DNA from: an uncultured Bacteroidales bacterium
Lineage (GTDB): Bacteria; Bacteroidota; Bacteroidia; Bacteroidales; P3
Assembly (NCBI GenBank): GCA_900317285.1
Contig: ONGA01000010.1
Span: 86,732 to 150,731, forward strand
Reading direction: 5' to 3'
Length of the DNA stretch: 64,000 nt
How positions within the stretch are numbered: the stretch's first letter is position 1; each line of letters opens with the position of its first letter. A model generated the notes under the pieces. That model was not told where the DNA came from, made no database searches, and saw nothing but the letters and a program-made list of their open reading frames with translations. Made by a program: the position numbers and the translations under genes. This document shows positions 51,678-60,917 of the stretch, one piece after another.

Positions 51678-52181
51678 ATGACCCTGCTCGACCTTCTGCT
51701 CGCCATCCCGATGGCGTGGTTTGTATTCAAAGGATGGAAACACGGCATTATCCGCGAGGCGGCCACGTTGGCAGGCGTGGTGGCGGGGATATGGGCGGCT
51801 GTGCATCTCTCACAATGGGTTGCCACGCTACTCGGACTCGAAGGCGACAACCCCATCCTCCTCGCATTTTTTGTCACTTTTGTCGGCACAATGGTGCTCG
51901 CCTACCTTCTCGGTCGGGGGATTGAAAAGATGATGAAGGCAGCCAAGCTCTCGCTCGCCAACCAGATTTCGGGTGCTGCACTTGGAATGGTGAAAGCCCT
52001 ATGTATCCTTTCGGTAGTAATCAACGGCATCGTGCTTGTCGACCGACAGGAACAACTGCTCACTCCCACGGTGAAAGAAAAAAGCATCCTATACAAACCC
52101 GTCTACGCTACCGGCAATAAACTGACCGAATCCCTCAAACAATTCATCAACAACTCATCAAAACTTACGAGCAAACAATGA
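51678..52181 (+). CDS. CvpA-family membrane protein
   Basis: The 167-residue protein has four membrane segments and a short cytoplasmic tail, the layout of CvpA/colicin V production proteins. N-terminal LLDLLLAIPMAWFVFKGWKHGIIRE and the later FLGRGIEK-like loop fit the family. The mechanism is not known; the family is linked to envelope stress and bile tolerance in some bacteria. It overlaps the dus gene by 4 bp. Confidence 0.85.
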   Translation: MTLLDLLLAIPMAWFVFKGWKHGIIREAATLAGVVAGIWAAVHLSQWVATLLGLEGDNPILLAFFVTFVGTMVLAYLLGRGIEKMMKAAKLSLANQISGAALGMVKALCILSVVINGIVLVDRQEQLLTPTVKEKSILYKPVYATGNKLTESLKQFINNSSKLTSKQ

Positions 52182-53128
52182 TACTGGCACCCATGCAAGG
52201 ATTGACGGAAGTCCTCTTCCGGCGCGTCTACGAGAAATGCTTCCCCAAAGCTATTCCCCTTGCCGTATCGCCGTTCATTTCTCTCACTCATAACCTCCTG
52301 CAATCGCCAGAAGAGCTGTCGAAGAACGGCAAACTTGCTGACATTCTGCCCTCCAACAACTCTGATTCCATACCCGTCATACCCCAAATTTTGGGGAAGG
52401 AACCCGATGAATTCATTGCTGTTGCCAATTGTCTCTATGAAATGGGCTACCGCGAGGTAAATTGGAACATCGGATGCCCTATGCGGCAGGTCACCGCCAA
52501 GCATCGTGGAAGCGGCATCCTCCCCTACCCCGAGGAGGTTCGTCACATTCTCAATACCATAATTCCAAACTTGAAGCCTGCCCTCAGCGTCAAAATGCGC
52601 ATCGGGCTTCGCGACAAGTCTGAAATATTCAACATCATACCGGTACTCAACGACTATCCCCTTGCCTCCGTCACCATACATCCGCGACTCGGACGCCAGC
52701 AATACACCGGAATCCCCGACCTCGAAATTTATGGTCTCGCACTACAACAATTGCGACATCCTGTCATTTACAACGGCGACATCCGTACCCCTGCCGATGT
52801 CCACAACATCCTTTCCAGATTTCCGGAAACCAGCAATATCATGATTGGTCGCGGAATCCTCTACAATCCTTCTCTTCCACTGGAAATCAAAAATGAAACT
52901 CACAATTCTCAGTTCTCAATTCATAATCATAATTCTCAATTTATTAAATGTCTGCTGCAGGAAATATTCTCCTACTACAGTGCCGACGAATCCCGTATCC
53001 GAAAAATAAAAGAATACTGGTGCCTATTGTGGCACTCCCTTTCAATCACAGAAAGCGAGGCCCGTCTGGTACTACGACTTCAGACATTGACAGATGTTGA
53101 TAAAAAAATCCAGACTTTTCTACAATAA
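52178..53128 (+). CDS. tRNA-dihydrouridine synthase
   Basis: The FMN enzyme reduces uridine in the tRNA D-loop. It has 316 residues: N-terminal ILAPMQGLTEVLFRRVY, catalytic Cys in NWNIGCPMRQV (about 105), KMRIGLRD, TIHPRLGRQQYTG and the FMN site IMIGRGILYNP. Residues about 243-255 (NSQFSIHNHNSQF) come from a 7-bp array at 52903-52943, placed between the barrel and the helical tRNA-binding domain. DusB-like or another Dus subgroup cannot be settled. Confidence 0.92.
   Translation: MILAPMQGLTEVLFRRVYEKCFPKAIPLAVSPFISLTHNLLQSPEELSKNGKLADILPSNNSDSIPVIPQILGKEPDEFIAVANCLYEMGYREVNWNIGCPMRQVTAKHRGSGILPYPEEVRHILNTIIPNLKPALSVKMRIGLRDKSEIFNIIPVLNDYPLASVTIHPRLGRQQYTGIPDLEIYGLALQQLRHPVIYNGDIRTPADVHNILSRFPETSNIMIGRGILYNPSLPLEIKNETHNSQFSIHNHNSQFIKCLLQEIFSYYSADESRIRKIKEYWCLLWHSLSITESEARLVLRLQTLTDVDKKIQTFLQ
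52903..52943. repeat. 7-bp array inside the dus gene
   Basis: Units CAATTCT, CAGTTCT, CAATTCA, one 6-mer, TAATTCT and CAATTTA encode an Asn/Ser/His/Gln-rich linker. One unit is 6 bp, so the tract is not strictly periodic. The unit matches the array at 26242-26286. Confidence 0.6.
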
Positions 53129-53146
53129 AAATAACCTTTTTACGTA

Positions 53147-54076
53147 ATGTTAAAGATGAAACATAGTCTCATATACGCCTTTCTCGTTGCATCAGCACTC
53201 TCCATCCTCTTTGGAAGCTGCAAAACCCATGAGATAGAAGAGGACATGACCGACAGCGTCAAACTTGAACTTCTTGACATCAACCTTGAGAAACACCCCA
53301 ACGACCCCAAGTTGCTTGCAGCACGTGCGCAAGTGCTCTTCAACCTCCACCGCACCAAAGAAGCCAACTATGATATCAACCGTGCGGTAGAACTTGACCC
53401 CGACAACACGGGTTATCTTCTCCTTCAGGCAGACATCACCTTCGCCAACGGCGATGTTCAAGGTAGCTATAAGGCCCTTGAAAACGCAGAGAAAATTGAC
53501 CCTAAGGCCAAAGACATACAGCTTAAGATGGGCGAGATCATGTTCTACAACCGCGACTATGACCGCTCTCTCAAATGCCTCTCCAACGTTACCGCACAAG
53601 ATCCCAATAACCGTACCGCCCTTTTCATGAAAGGATTCATCTACAAAGAAAAAGGTGATACTGCCAACGCCGTTCAACTCCTCCACCGCGTATGCGACAA
53701 ATTCCCCGACTACGCCCCTGCATTTGAAGAGCTCGGCATCCTCTACGCTTCCGTCGGCAACCCTCTTGCTCTGGAGTATCTCTCCACCACCCTCCAACTT
53801 GAGCCCTCCAACACGCACGCCATGTACGCCCTCGCCATGTTCCACCAAGACCACGAACAGATGGAACAAGCCGAGGAAATCTACCGTCGTATACTCGACA
53901 TCAACGAAAACAGTGCCGATGCATGGCATAACCTCGGTTGGATTGAGCTCACCTACTACCGCGACTACCAACGGGCTATCGAATACTTCGACAAAGCACT
54001 TGCAGCTGATCCCTCCCACCAAGGAGCAATCACAAACAGACAGCTCGCACAACAAGCACTTGGAATAAATCAATAA
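53147..54076 (+). CDS. TPR-repeat lipoprotein
   Basis: The 309-residue lipoprotein has lipobox LFGSC (Cys about 25). At least seven TPR helices pairs follow, e.g. LLAARAQVLFNLHRTKEANYD, ALENAEKIDPKAKDI and AWHNLGWIELTYYRDYQRA, with Pro at unit ends. TPR arrays bind other proteins. It probably scaffolds an outer- or inner-membrane complex. It lies between dus (18 bp) and pyrB (14 bp). Confidence 0.88.
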   Translation: MLKMKHSLIYAFLVASALSILFGSCKTHEIEEDMTDSVKLELLDINLEKHPNDPKLLAARAQVLFNLHRTKEANYDINRAVELDPDNTGYLLLQADITFANGDVQGSYKALENAEKIDPKAKDIQLKMGEIMFYNRDYDRSLKCLSNVTAQDPNNRTALFMKGFIYKEKGDTANAVQLLHRVCDKFPDYAPAFEELGILYASVGNPLALEYLSTTLQLEPSNTHAMYALAMFHQDHEQMEQAEEIYRRILDINENSADAWHNLGWIELTYYRDYQRAIEYFDKALAADPSHQGAITNRQLAQQALGINQ

Positions 54077-54090
54077 AAATTATAAATAAA

Positions 54091-55008
54091 ATGAGCACAT
54101 TAAAAGGACGCAATCTCATCTCCATCACCGACTTCACCAAAGAAGAATACATTCAGGTGCTGGACATCGCAGAAGGATTCGAACAAAATCCAAAACAAAA
54201 AATCCTCTCCGACAAAGTCGTCGCCACACTCTTCTTCGAGCCCTCCACTCGTACAAGACTCTCGTTTGAGAGCGCCGCCAACCAACTCGGTGCCCGCATT
54301 ATCGGTTTTTCCGACCCCGGTGGCACCAGCGTCCAGAAAGGCGAATCCCTCCACGACACCATCGTCATGGTCTCCTCCTATTCCGACCTTATCGTTATGC
54401 GTAACCCCAAAGAAGGCTCCTCACGCTACGCCTCCGAGGTCTCGTCCGTTCCTGTCATCAATGCCGGTGACGGTGCCAACCAGCACCCCACACAGTGCAT
54501 GCTCGACCTCTATTCCATCCGGAAAACACAGGGAACCCTCGACAACCTGAACATTGCTCTTGTTGGCGACCTCAAATACGGTCGTACCGTCCACTCCCTC
54601 GTCCAGGCCATGTGCAACTTCAATGCAACCTTCCATCTCGTTTCTCCCGTGGAACTCAAACTTCCCTCCTCCGTCAAGATGAGCATTAAAGATGCCGGAC
54701 TCAAATACTACCAGTACACCGACCTTAAGGATATCATTCCCACAGCCGACATCATCTACATGACACGCGTTCAACGCGAGCGCTTCCCGGATCCCATGGA
54801 ATACGAACGCGTCAAAGATTCCTGCATCCTCACCGCCGACATGCTTAAGGGCTGCAAACCCAACATGCGCATCCTTCATCCGCTGCCCCGCGTCAACGAA
54901 ATCACCACCGATGTTGACAAGACACCCTACGCCTACTATTTCCAGCAGGCACAAAACGGCGTCTATGTCCGTCAGGCTCTTATGGCAGCCATTCTCGGCG
55001 CAAAATAA
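54091..55008 (+). CDS. pyrB: Aspartate carbamoyltransferase catalytic chain
   Basis: This is the first committed step of pyrimidine synthesis, carbamoyl phosphate plus aspartate. It has 305 residues. The carbamoyl-phosphate site FFEPSTRTRLSFE (about 48-60), the GGTSVQKGES loop, NAGDGANQHPTQ and HPLPRVNEI (about 265) match PyrB. It is followed by the regulatory chain pyrI, as in enteric-type holoenzymes. Confidence 0.97.
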   Translation: MSTLKGRNLISITDFTKEEYIQVLDIAEGFEQNPKQKILSDKVVATLFFEPSTRTRLSFESAANQLGARIIGFSDPGGTSVQKGESLHDTIVMVSSYSDLIVMRNPKEGSSRYASEVSSVPVINAGDGANQHPTQCMLDLYSIRKTQGTLDNLNIALVGDLKYGRTVHSLVQAMCNFNATFHLVSPVELKLPSSVKMSIKDAGLKYYQYTDLKDIIPTADIIYMTRVQRERFPDPMEYERVKDSCILTADMLKGCKPNMRILHPLPRVNEITTDVDKTPYAYYFQQAQNGVYVRQALMAAILGAK

Positions 55009-55009
55009 A

Positions 55010-55037
55010 GGTTAATGGTTAAAGATTAAAGGTTTTA
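55010..55037. repeat. 7-bp array between pyrB and pyrI
   Basis: GGTTAAT, GGTTAAA, GATTAAA, GGTTTTA fill the gap from the pyrB stop to a few bases before the pyrI ATG. The unit resembles the left arm of the adk-obg arrays. Confidence 0.5.
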
Positions 55038-55042
55038 AGAAA

Positions 55043-55504
55043 ATGGAAAATAAAAAAGAACTCGTCGTCTCTGCCATTGAAAACGGCACCGTCATCGACC
55101 ACATTCCCACAGAATCCGTCTATCAGGCCATCCGCATTCTCGGTCTTGAAAAATACAAGGATGAAGTCCTTATCGGCAACCACCTCGACAGCGGAAAACT
55201 CGGCAAAAAAGGAATCATCAAAATAAAGAACAAACATTTCTCTGACGACGAAATCAGCAAAATAGCACTCGTAGCTCCCTTTGCGACCATCATCGACATT
55301 GAGAACTACAAAGTCGTCCGCAAATCCAACGCCGAAATTCCCGACCACATCGAGAACTTTGTGCGCTGCGCGAACCCCAAATGCATCACCAATGCCGAAG
55401 TCGTCCCCACACGCTTCGACGTCGTTGACAAAGAGAATCTCAAACTCCGCTGCCACTACTGCGAGAAATTCACCACCAAAGAAACCATCAAATTCTCCGA
55501 ATGA
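55043..55504 (+). CDS. pyrI: Aspartate carbamoyltransferase regulatory chain
   Basis: The 153-residue allosteric subunit binds CTP and ATP in the N-terminal domain (ENGTVIDHIP, about 12-21) and zinc in the C-terminal domain through CANPKC and CHYC pairs. It joins PyrB trimers into the holoenzyme. It overlaps the following membrane-protein gene by 4 bp. Confidence 0.96.
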   Translation: MENKKELVVSAIENGTVIDHIPTESVYQAIRILGLEKYKDEVLIGNHLDSGKLGKKGIIKIKNKHFSDDEISKIALVAPFATIIDIENYKVVRKSNAEIPDHIENFVRCANPKCITNAEVVPTRFDVVDKENLKLRCHYCEKFTTKETIKFSE

Positions 55505-55899
55505 AACGGTATCTAGTTGCCCTTGTGGCGCTCACACTCCTTCTCGCCATAGTTTCGGTGGCGGTGAAGCCTATAGCCCCACAAATCATCTTGCCGGTAA
55601 ATATCCTGCTGGCTGTCTATTTTGCCGTCATCACCGGTGTACAGCACTTCATCGTGGTGAAAAGTTTTTACAAATCACCCCGCCGTTTTGTGCAAATATT
55701 CCTGGCAAGTACAGTGGCAACGTTGTTCATTCATCTAGCCGTATTGGCATTCTACCTCATTACACACCTTAATGAGGCTCGCAGTTTCACCATTGCTTTC
55801 GCTATTGGATTTGCCACCTACCTCGTCTTCGAAACCACAGCTCTGGTTCTAACTGTGAATAAAGAGAAGAAGAAACATCAAGCTGAAGCAGGCAGATAA
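55501..55899 (+). CDS. Small four-segment membrane protein of unknown function
   Basis: The 132-residue protein has about four hydrophobic segments and a Lys-rich C-terminal tail. I recognise no family or motif. It overlaps pyrI by 4 bp, so it is translated with the pyr genes, and it is convergent with the M16-like gene 1 bp later. Any link to pyrimidine metabolism is only positional. Confidence 0.55.
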   Translation: MKRYLVALVALTLLLAIVSVAVKPIAPQIILPVNILLAVYFAVITGVQHFIVVKSFYKSPRRFVQIFLASTVATLFIHLAVLAFYLITHLNEARSFTIAFAIGFATYLVFETTALVLTVNKEKKKHQAEAGR

Positions 55900-55900
55900 A

Positions 55901-57157
55901 TCACACAGCGCCTACACGGCAAACAATCATCTCGTCGGGACGGAAGAAACGTGCGGCGAGATTTTTTATTTTTTCCGGAGTACACTCCCGTAAGGCTTCC
56001 TGGAGATTGAGCGAAAGTTGTTCGGTAACACCTGCGGCACACATATCAATATAGCGAACGGAACGTTCAAAGGGACCATCTACAGTACGCATGATGTCAC
56101 CCACCATATAATTTTTTACTATTTCAAGTTCCTCCTCCGGCACAGGCTCCTCTGCCAGACGCTGCATTTCCATAAAAATTTCGTGCTCAGCATCGGCAGC
56201 ATGTTCCTTCGACACATTGGAAGTAATATAAAAGACAATAACCCCTCGGTAGACCTGCGTTCGCGCGTAAATACCGTAAGTATAGCCTTTGGTTTCACGA
56301 ATATTCTTCATGAGACGGGAACCGAAATACCCCCCGAGGATTGTAGTGAGTATCATCATGCAGGCATAATCGGGATCATCCCACCGAAGGGAAAGGATTC
56401 TTCCGATACGCAATGAGACCTGCACTGCGGAGTCCATCGGATAATTATACGATGATGCTGAATGAGGAAGATTATCCGCCGACAGCTGGAGATAGGGTAA
56501 GTCCCGTGAAGGGATCTCATGCCCGAAATGTTTCTCAAAAGATGACAATATTTTATCATCCACACAACCGCTGACAACAAACTTCACATCCCCCATACGG
56601 TGTCTGAGGCGGTAATGCTCCACCAAAGAGTCGCGGTCAAGCGCCTCTGTATCATCGGGTTCAGCATAAGTGCCGAGAGGATGCTCTGCGCCAAAAAGGC
56701 CTTGATAGAACAGACGCCGTGCCATTTCCGGGGCTGTTTTTAGGCTGCAGAGGATGTCATAACGGCGTTTGTGCCGATAAATATCGATTTCATCCTGCGG
56801 AAACGAGGGCTCACGCAACAAGGATTCGGCAAAATTCAGCAGATGGTCAGCATTTCTGCGCAGAGCGTAGAAACTTGTACAACACTGCAGCACACCGACA
56901 GAATGTTGGATGTCAATCCCGTATTCATCCTGTAATTCAGCTATCCCCAACGCATCCACCTTGTCCGACGCGACCGATGAAAGACTCTCAGCCGCTCCTG
57001 CCACCAACTTTTTTGACTGGTAGGCTGTGCCGGATTCGGTAACAAAATCAATCTTCACCAAATCCGTCCTGGACGACGGATAGCATACCACCTCACGCCC
57101 GTTGGACAGTTGATGAATTTGGGGGGCATAGCTTTCTATACTCGGGATTGCAATCAT
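55901..57157 (-). CDS. M16-like (insulinase family) protein lacking the zinc motif
   Basis: The 418-residue protein has the two-lobe M16 fold: the N-terminal QLSNGREVVCYPS strand, the LVAGAAESLSS helix region, and in the second half GGYFGSRLMKNIRETKGYTYGI, the conserved R/Y substrate site. The HxxEH zinc motif expected near residues 60-65 is absent, so alone it should be inactive. M16 proteins often pair as an active and an inactive chain. No signal peptide is visible, so it should be cytoplasmic. It follows the TonB receptor by 13 bp. Confidence 0.83.
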   Translation of the reverse strand: MIAIPSIESYAPQIHQLSNGREVVCYPSSRTDLVKIDFVTESGTAYQSKKLVAGAAESLSSVASDKVDALGIAELQDEYGIDIQHSVGVLQCCTSFYALRRNADHLLNFAESLLREPSFPQDEIDIYRHKRRYDILCSLKTAPEMARRLFYQGLFGAEHPLGTYAEPDDTEALDRDSLVEHYRLRHRMGDVKFVVSGCVDDKILSSFEKHFGHEIPSRDLPYLQLSADNLPHSASSYNYPMDSAVQVSLRIGRILSLRWDDPDYACMMILTTILGGYFGSRLMKNIRETKGYTYGIYARTQVYRGVIVFYITSNVSKEHAADAEHEIFMEMQRLAEEPVPEEELEIVKNYMVGDIMRTVDGPFERSVRYIDMCAAGVTEQLSLNLQEALRECTPEKIKNLAARFFRPDEMIVCRVGAV

Positions 57158-57170
57158 TTCTCTTTTGTTT

Positions 57171-59648
57171 TCAAAAAAGGACTGTGAGTTTCACATTCAC
57201 TTGACGCGCCGTCAGGTAATTCGGCACACGCCACGGTATTCCATCAATATCGTTCAGCCACAGATACGACACCACGTTGCGGAAATTGAAGAGGTTGAAC
57301 ACGTCAATTCCCACCTGAATATCTTCCACCACACGGAATAATTTTTTGTGCTTGAGTTTTTCGAACTGCGACAAACGAATGGTATTTCCCCAGTCCACAC
57401 GGTAGTATGACGGCAGGCGCAAACGCTCATCCACCAAGCCCGTGAAAGGATTGCTTGTAGGCAGACCCGTGGCAAAGACCAAATTCAGACTCATGCGCCA
57501 CCATGGCATATCAGGCACATTGTCCTGCAGAAAGACCTTGAAGGAAACACGCTGGTCGGTGGGGCGTGCCAACCATCCGAGACCATCGCCTTCGATGTCC
57601 TCCTGTGTCCGCATGATAGAGAGACTCGCCCACGACTCCAATCCCTTCACCAATTCACCATTCAGACGCACACTCAAACCTGTCGCATAACCCTTCGCAC
57701 GCTCTTCGGGCAGGTAGACCACGCGGAGGTTGTCCACTCTGTAAGGGACAAGGTTGGAAAGATATTTGTAGTAGAGGTCTGCCGTAAGCGAGAAGGGCTT
57801 TCCCCACATTTGAAAACACCAGTCGGTGGTGCCGGTAATCTGCCAGGAATGCTGCGGCTCCACGTCCGGACACAGACTTCCGCCCAGACGCCGGTATTCC
57901 CGGTAGAAAGGTGCCTGGCTGTATCCCCCTGCCGCAATGCGGAACAGCAGGTCATGCTGCCAACGGGGCTTGTAGTTCACACTGATTCGGGGACTGACGA
58001 AACCACGCGGTCCCACGCTGGTTTCTTCCCCATTGCTGCTCATTTCAGTCCCATACACCTGTGCACGGACACCTGCGAGGAGCTTGATGTCACTGCCACT
58101 GCGCAGGTGGAAATTAATCTCGCGTTGTGCGAAAGCCGACAGACGCAATGTCTGCATGCGGCTGTCGGAGTTGGCAAACTGCTGCAGCAGCGGTGCCACG
58201 GGGCTATTGTTGGTGTCGCCAAAGGCAGGGAAGACATAGGGCAGCGCATAGCCGGCCGAATCGACCCATTTCCACTCGCGGAGGTGGTCGTTGATACTTT
58301 CCCGCTGCAGACGCATTCCGAAGTTCCAACTTCCCAGCAAGGCGTAACGGTTTGCCCGGATGTCGAGGGTGGCGATGTCGGTGGTCAGGCGGTTGCGCGC
58401 ATGCTCGAGGAAAGTACCGACTCCATAGTCGGTAGTATCCCTCGCGGCACCCGTCTCCGTCAGTTCGTATAGCCAGTACTGGCTTTGCACATCGTAGCAT
58501 TCGCGCTCGTTGATATGCTGGAGGGCGAAGTGCGAGGTGACACGCCACTTGTCGTTGGGGCGCCAGTCGGCGCTGAAGGCACCCAGCAGCGTGCGGTAGC
58601 GGTCCTGCTCCTGACCGTCGAAATAGATGTTCAGTTCCTGCATACGTCCCGCCAGAGCGCTGCCGAACGTTGTCGTGCGACTTTCGGGCACAAGGCCGTA
58701 GACGTTGGAGGTAACCACTCCCAGCATGCCGAGTTCCAGGCGGTCGTTGACCTTATAGCCAGCCAGCGCTTGGAAATCGGTATAGTCGGTGGTGTAGCTG
58801 CCCTTGGTTTCGAGACTTCCCAGGACATAGCGGTTGCTGTGGCGACGGAAACCCGCTGCATAGGTCCAACGCTCCCCCACCCTGCCCTGGACAGAGGCCG
58901 AAGCCCCCAGTAGGCTGACGCTGGCAGAGCCTTTGAATTCGCGGGGACGGATGTAGGTGATGTCAAGTACCGAAGAGAGTTTGTCGCCATAGGTGGCGTC
59001 GAATCCTCCCGGCGAGAAAAGGATATGTTCAACCAGGTCGGGATTGATGATGCTCATGCCCTCCTGCTGCCCGCTGCGTATCAGCATCGGCCGGAAAACC
59101 TCGATATTGTTGATGTAGACGAGGTTCTCGTCGAACGAACCGCCACGCACGGAATACTGTGAGGAGAGTTCGTTGTTCGAGTTCACGTCGGGCAGCATCT
59201 TGAGCAGCGCCTCCACACCGCCGGTGGGTCCCACGGCTTCGCCGAGACGTTCCACATCGATTTGTGTGAAGGTGCTCTGCCGCACTTTCTCGTCGCGCAC
59301 CTCTACCGCCTGCAGTTGTGTGGCCGACGGTTTGAGGGTCACGTCGAGATGTGTGTTGGTACGGCTTGCCACACGGTGTTCCGCCGTTTCGTAGCCAGTG
59401 AAGGAGAAGCGCAGCGTTACACTGTCCTTCCCAGTCAGGGAAAGGCGGTAGCGGCCTGCGGCATCGGTGACGGTGCCCGTGCCGGTACCGAGAACACCGA
59501 CGTTGACAAACTCCAACGGCGCACCGCTGGAGGCATCTTTCACATTGCCTTCCACCACCCCCTGTCCCAGGGACTGGAGGGGTAGCAGCAGCATGAGCAG
59601 CACTTTAAAAAAGGAGAAGGTCTCCCTTCTCCCTTTTCCTGGTTTCAT
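57171..59648 (-). CDS. TonB-dependent outer membrane receptor with carboxypeptidase-like N-terminal domain
   Basis: The 825-residue protein has a signal peptide (MKPGKGRRETF, hydrophobic core), a CarboxypepD_reg-like beta-sandwich (about 30-110: VVEGNVKDASSGAPLEFVNV), a plug domain (about 125-230: YSVRGGSFDENLVYINNIEV), and a large beta-barrel ending in VKLTVLF. It imports a ligand across the outer membrane with energy from TonB. Its ligand is not known. It is not a SusC-type protein with a SusD partner. It lies between a TPR gene (12 bp) and the M16-like gene. Confidence 0.92.
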   Translation of the reverse strand: MKPGKGRRETFSFFKVLLMLLLPLQSLGQGVVEGNVKDASSGAPLEFVNVGVLGTGTGTVTDAAGRYRLSLTGKDSVTLRFSFTGYETAEHRVASRTNTHLDVTLKPSATQLQAVEVRDEKVRQSTFTQIDVERLGEAVGPTGGVEALLKMLPDVNSNNELSSQYSVRGGSFDENLVYINNIEVFRPMLIRSGQQEGMSIINPDLVEHILFSPGGFDATYGDKLSSVLDITYIRPREFKGSASVSLLGASASVQGRVGERWTYAAGFRRHSNRYVLGSLETKGSYTTDYTDFQALAGYKVNDRLELGMLGVVTSNVYGLVPESRTTTFGSALAGRMQELNIYFDGQEQDRYRTLLGAFSADWRPNDKWRVTSHFALQHINERECYDVQSQYWLYELTETGAARDTTDYGVGTFLEHARNRLTTDIATLDIRANRYALLGSWNFGMRLQRESINDHLREWKWVDSAGYALPYVFPAFGDTNNSPVAPLLQQFANSDSRMQTLRLSAFAQREINFHLRSGSDIKLLAGVRAQVYGTEMSSNGEETSVGPRGFVSPRISVNYKPRWQHDLLFRIAAGGYSQAPFYREYRRLGGSLCPDVEPQHSWQITGTTDWCFQMWGKPFSLTADLYYKYLSNLVPYRVDNLRVVYLPEERAKGYATGLSVRLNGELVKGLESWASLSIMRTQEDIEGDGLGWLARPTDQRVSFKVFLQDNVPDMPWWRMSLNLVFATGLPTSNPFTGLVDERLRLPSYYRVDWGNTIRLSQFEKLKHKKLFRVVEDIQVGIDVFNLFNFRNVVSYLWLNDIDGIPWRVPNYLTARQVNVKLTVLF

Positions 59649-59660
59649 GACGTTTGGGTA

Positions 59661-60896
59661 TTAGTTGCCCATCAGCTGGTCCACGCGAGCCTTGATGGCG
59701 TTGGTCTCGTTGAGCATGTCCACGCGCGAGTAGGCGTTCTGGAGAGCGCGGAGCGAGTTGATGAGGTTCGGACGCTGCGAAGCTTTTGCATTCTCGTCGG
59801 TAAGACCGTCGATGTAGGCGACAGACTTCTCGAGGTAGGTGATGGCCTGACGGAAGAAGCCCTTGGCCTCGTCGTTCAGTTTCTCGTAGAGACCCACGGA
59901 GGCCTCGTCGAAGGGATCGAGCTGGTTGGCAGCGTTGTTCTTGTCGACAGCGCGGTTGTAGAACATCTTGCCCAAGCCATAGTTGGCGCCGAACTGGTTG
60001 GGGAGGATCGAGAGGCTCTCCTGGAACTTTGCCTCGGCGGCTTCGTACTCGCCGGCGGACTCGTCGAGCATCGTACCGGCTTTCACCAGCACCACGGGAT
60101 ACAGCTCGGCGTTGTCCTTTGCCATGTTGAGGGCGTTGTCAAGTTCTTCCTTGCCCTTCTCGATGTTCTTCTGGAGCAGGTAGCCCTCGGCGCTCATGAG
60201 GCAAGCGTCGGGATTGGTCTTGCAGTTGCGCTTGAAAGTGGTGGCAACCTTCATGGCCTGAGCGAAGTCCTGCTCATCCTTGTACATGTTGAAGAGGGTG
60301 CGGTAGACAAACTCTTTGTCGGTACGCTTGCGGATGAGGCTGTTGAAGTGCTTCTTGACGTTCACGGTGTCCTGCTGGGCGTAGGCACTGATACCGGCGA
60401 TGTAGAGTACCTCGCTGGCATACTGGCTCTGGCCTGCATTGTTGAACATCTCGACGGCCTGCTCGGAGAGACGCTGGGCCTCGGCGTAGTTCTTGGCCTG
60501 GTAGGCTTCGCTGGAGCGGGTCCAGTAGTCGTTGCCGACGAAGCTGAAGACCTCGTTCACCTGCTGTGCGAACTCCTGCTTGGTGTCGAGGCGCTTGCAC
60601 TCGAGGGCGGCGGTGTAGGCCTGCTCGGCCCAGTCGGGGGCGAGGTTCTTGTACTTGGATTTCTTTTCGGCTGCATCGCCGCCGATGCGGGCATAGATGA
60701 GGGCCTTGTAGCACCAGGTCTTGGCGTCATCCTTGGTGTCGGGGTGCTGGCAAGCCTTGTCGATTTCGTCCTTTGCCTTGCTCAGGTAGTTTTTGCGCAT
60801 ATCCTGGAAAGCGCTGGAGACCATCAGCGACTGAGCGCTGGCGCCCATTGTCATTGCTGTGAAGACAGCTGCGACGACAAATTTCTTCATTTTCAT
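59661..60896 (-). CDS. Exported TPR-like protein
   Basis: The 411-residue protein has a signal peptide (MKMKKFVVAAVFTAMTMG, cut near SAQ). Several TPR-like helix pairs follow (AYQAKNYAEAQRLSEQAVE, AMKVATTFKRNCKTNPDACL, ILPNQFGANYGLGKMFYN). It is a periplasmic protein-interaction module. It is 21 bp after gyrA and 12 bp before the TonB receptor. Confidence 0.82.
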   Translation of the reverse strand: MKMKKFVVAAVFTAMTMGASAQSLMVSSAFQDMRKNYLSKAKDEIDKACQHPDTKDDAKTWCYKALIYARIGGDAAEKKSKYKNLAPDWAEQAYTAALECKRLDTKQEFAQQVNEVFSFVGNDYWTRSSEAYQAKNYAEAQRLSEQAVEMFNNAGQSQYASEVLYIAGISAYAQQDTVNVKKHFNSLIRKRTDKEFVYRTLFNMYKDEQDFAQAMKVATTFKRNCKTNPDACLMSAEGYLLQKNIEKGKEELDNALNMAKDNAELYPVVLVKAGTMLDESAGEYEAAEAKFQESLSILPNQFGANYGLGKMFYNRAVDKNNAANQLDPFDEASVGLYEKLNDEAKGFFRQAITYLEKSVAYIDGLTDENAKASQRPNLINSLRALQNAYSRVDMLNETNAIKARVDQLMGN

Positions 60897-60917
60897 ATTG
60901 GTTGTTTTTTGGTGTTT

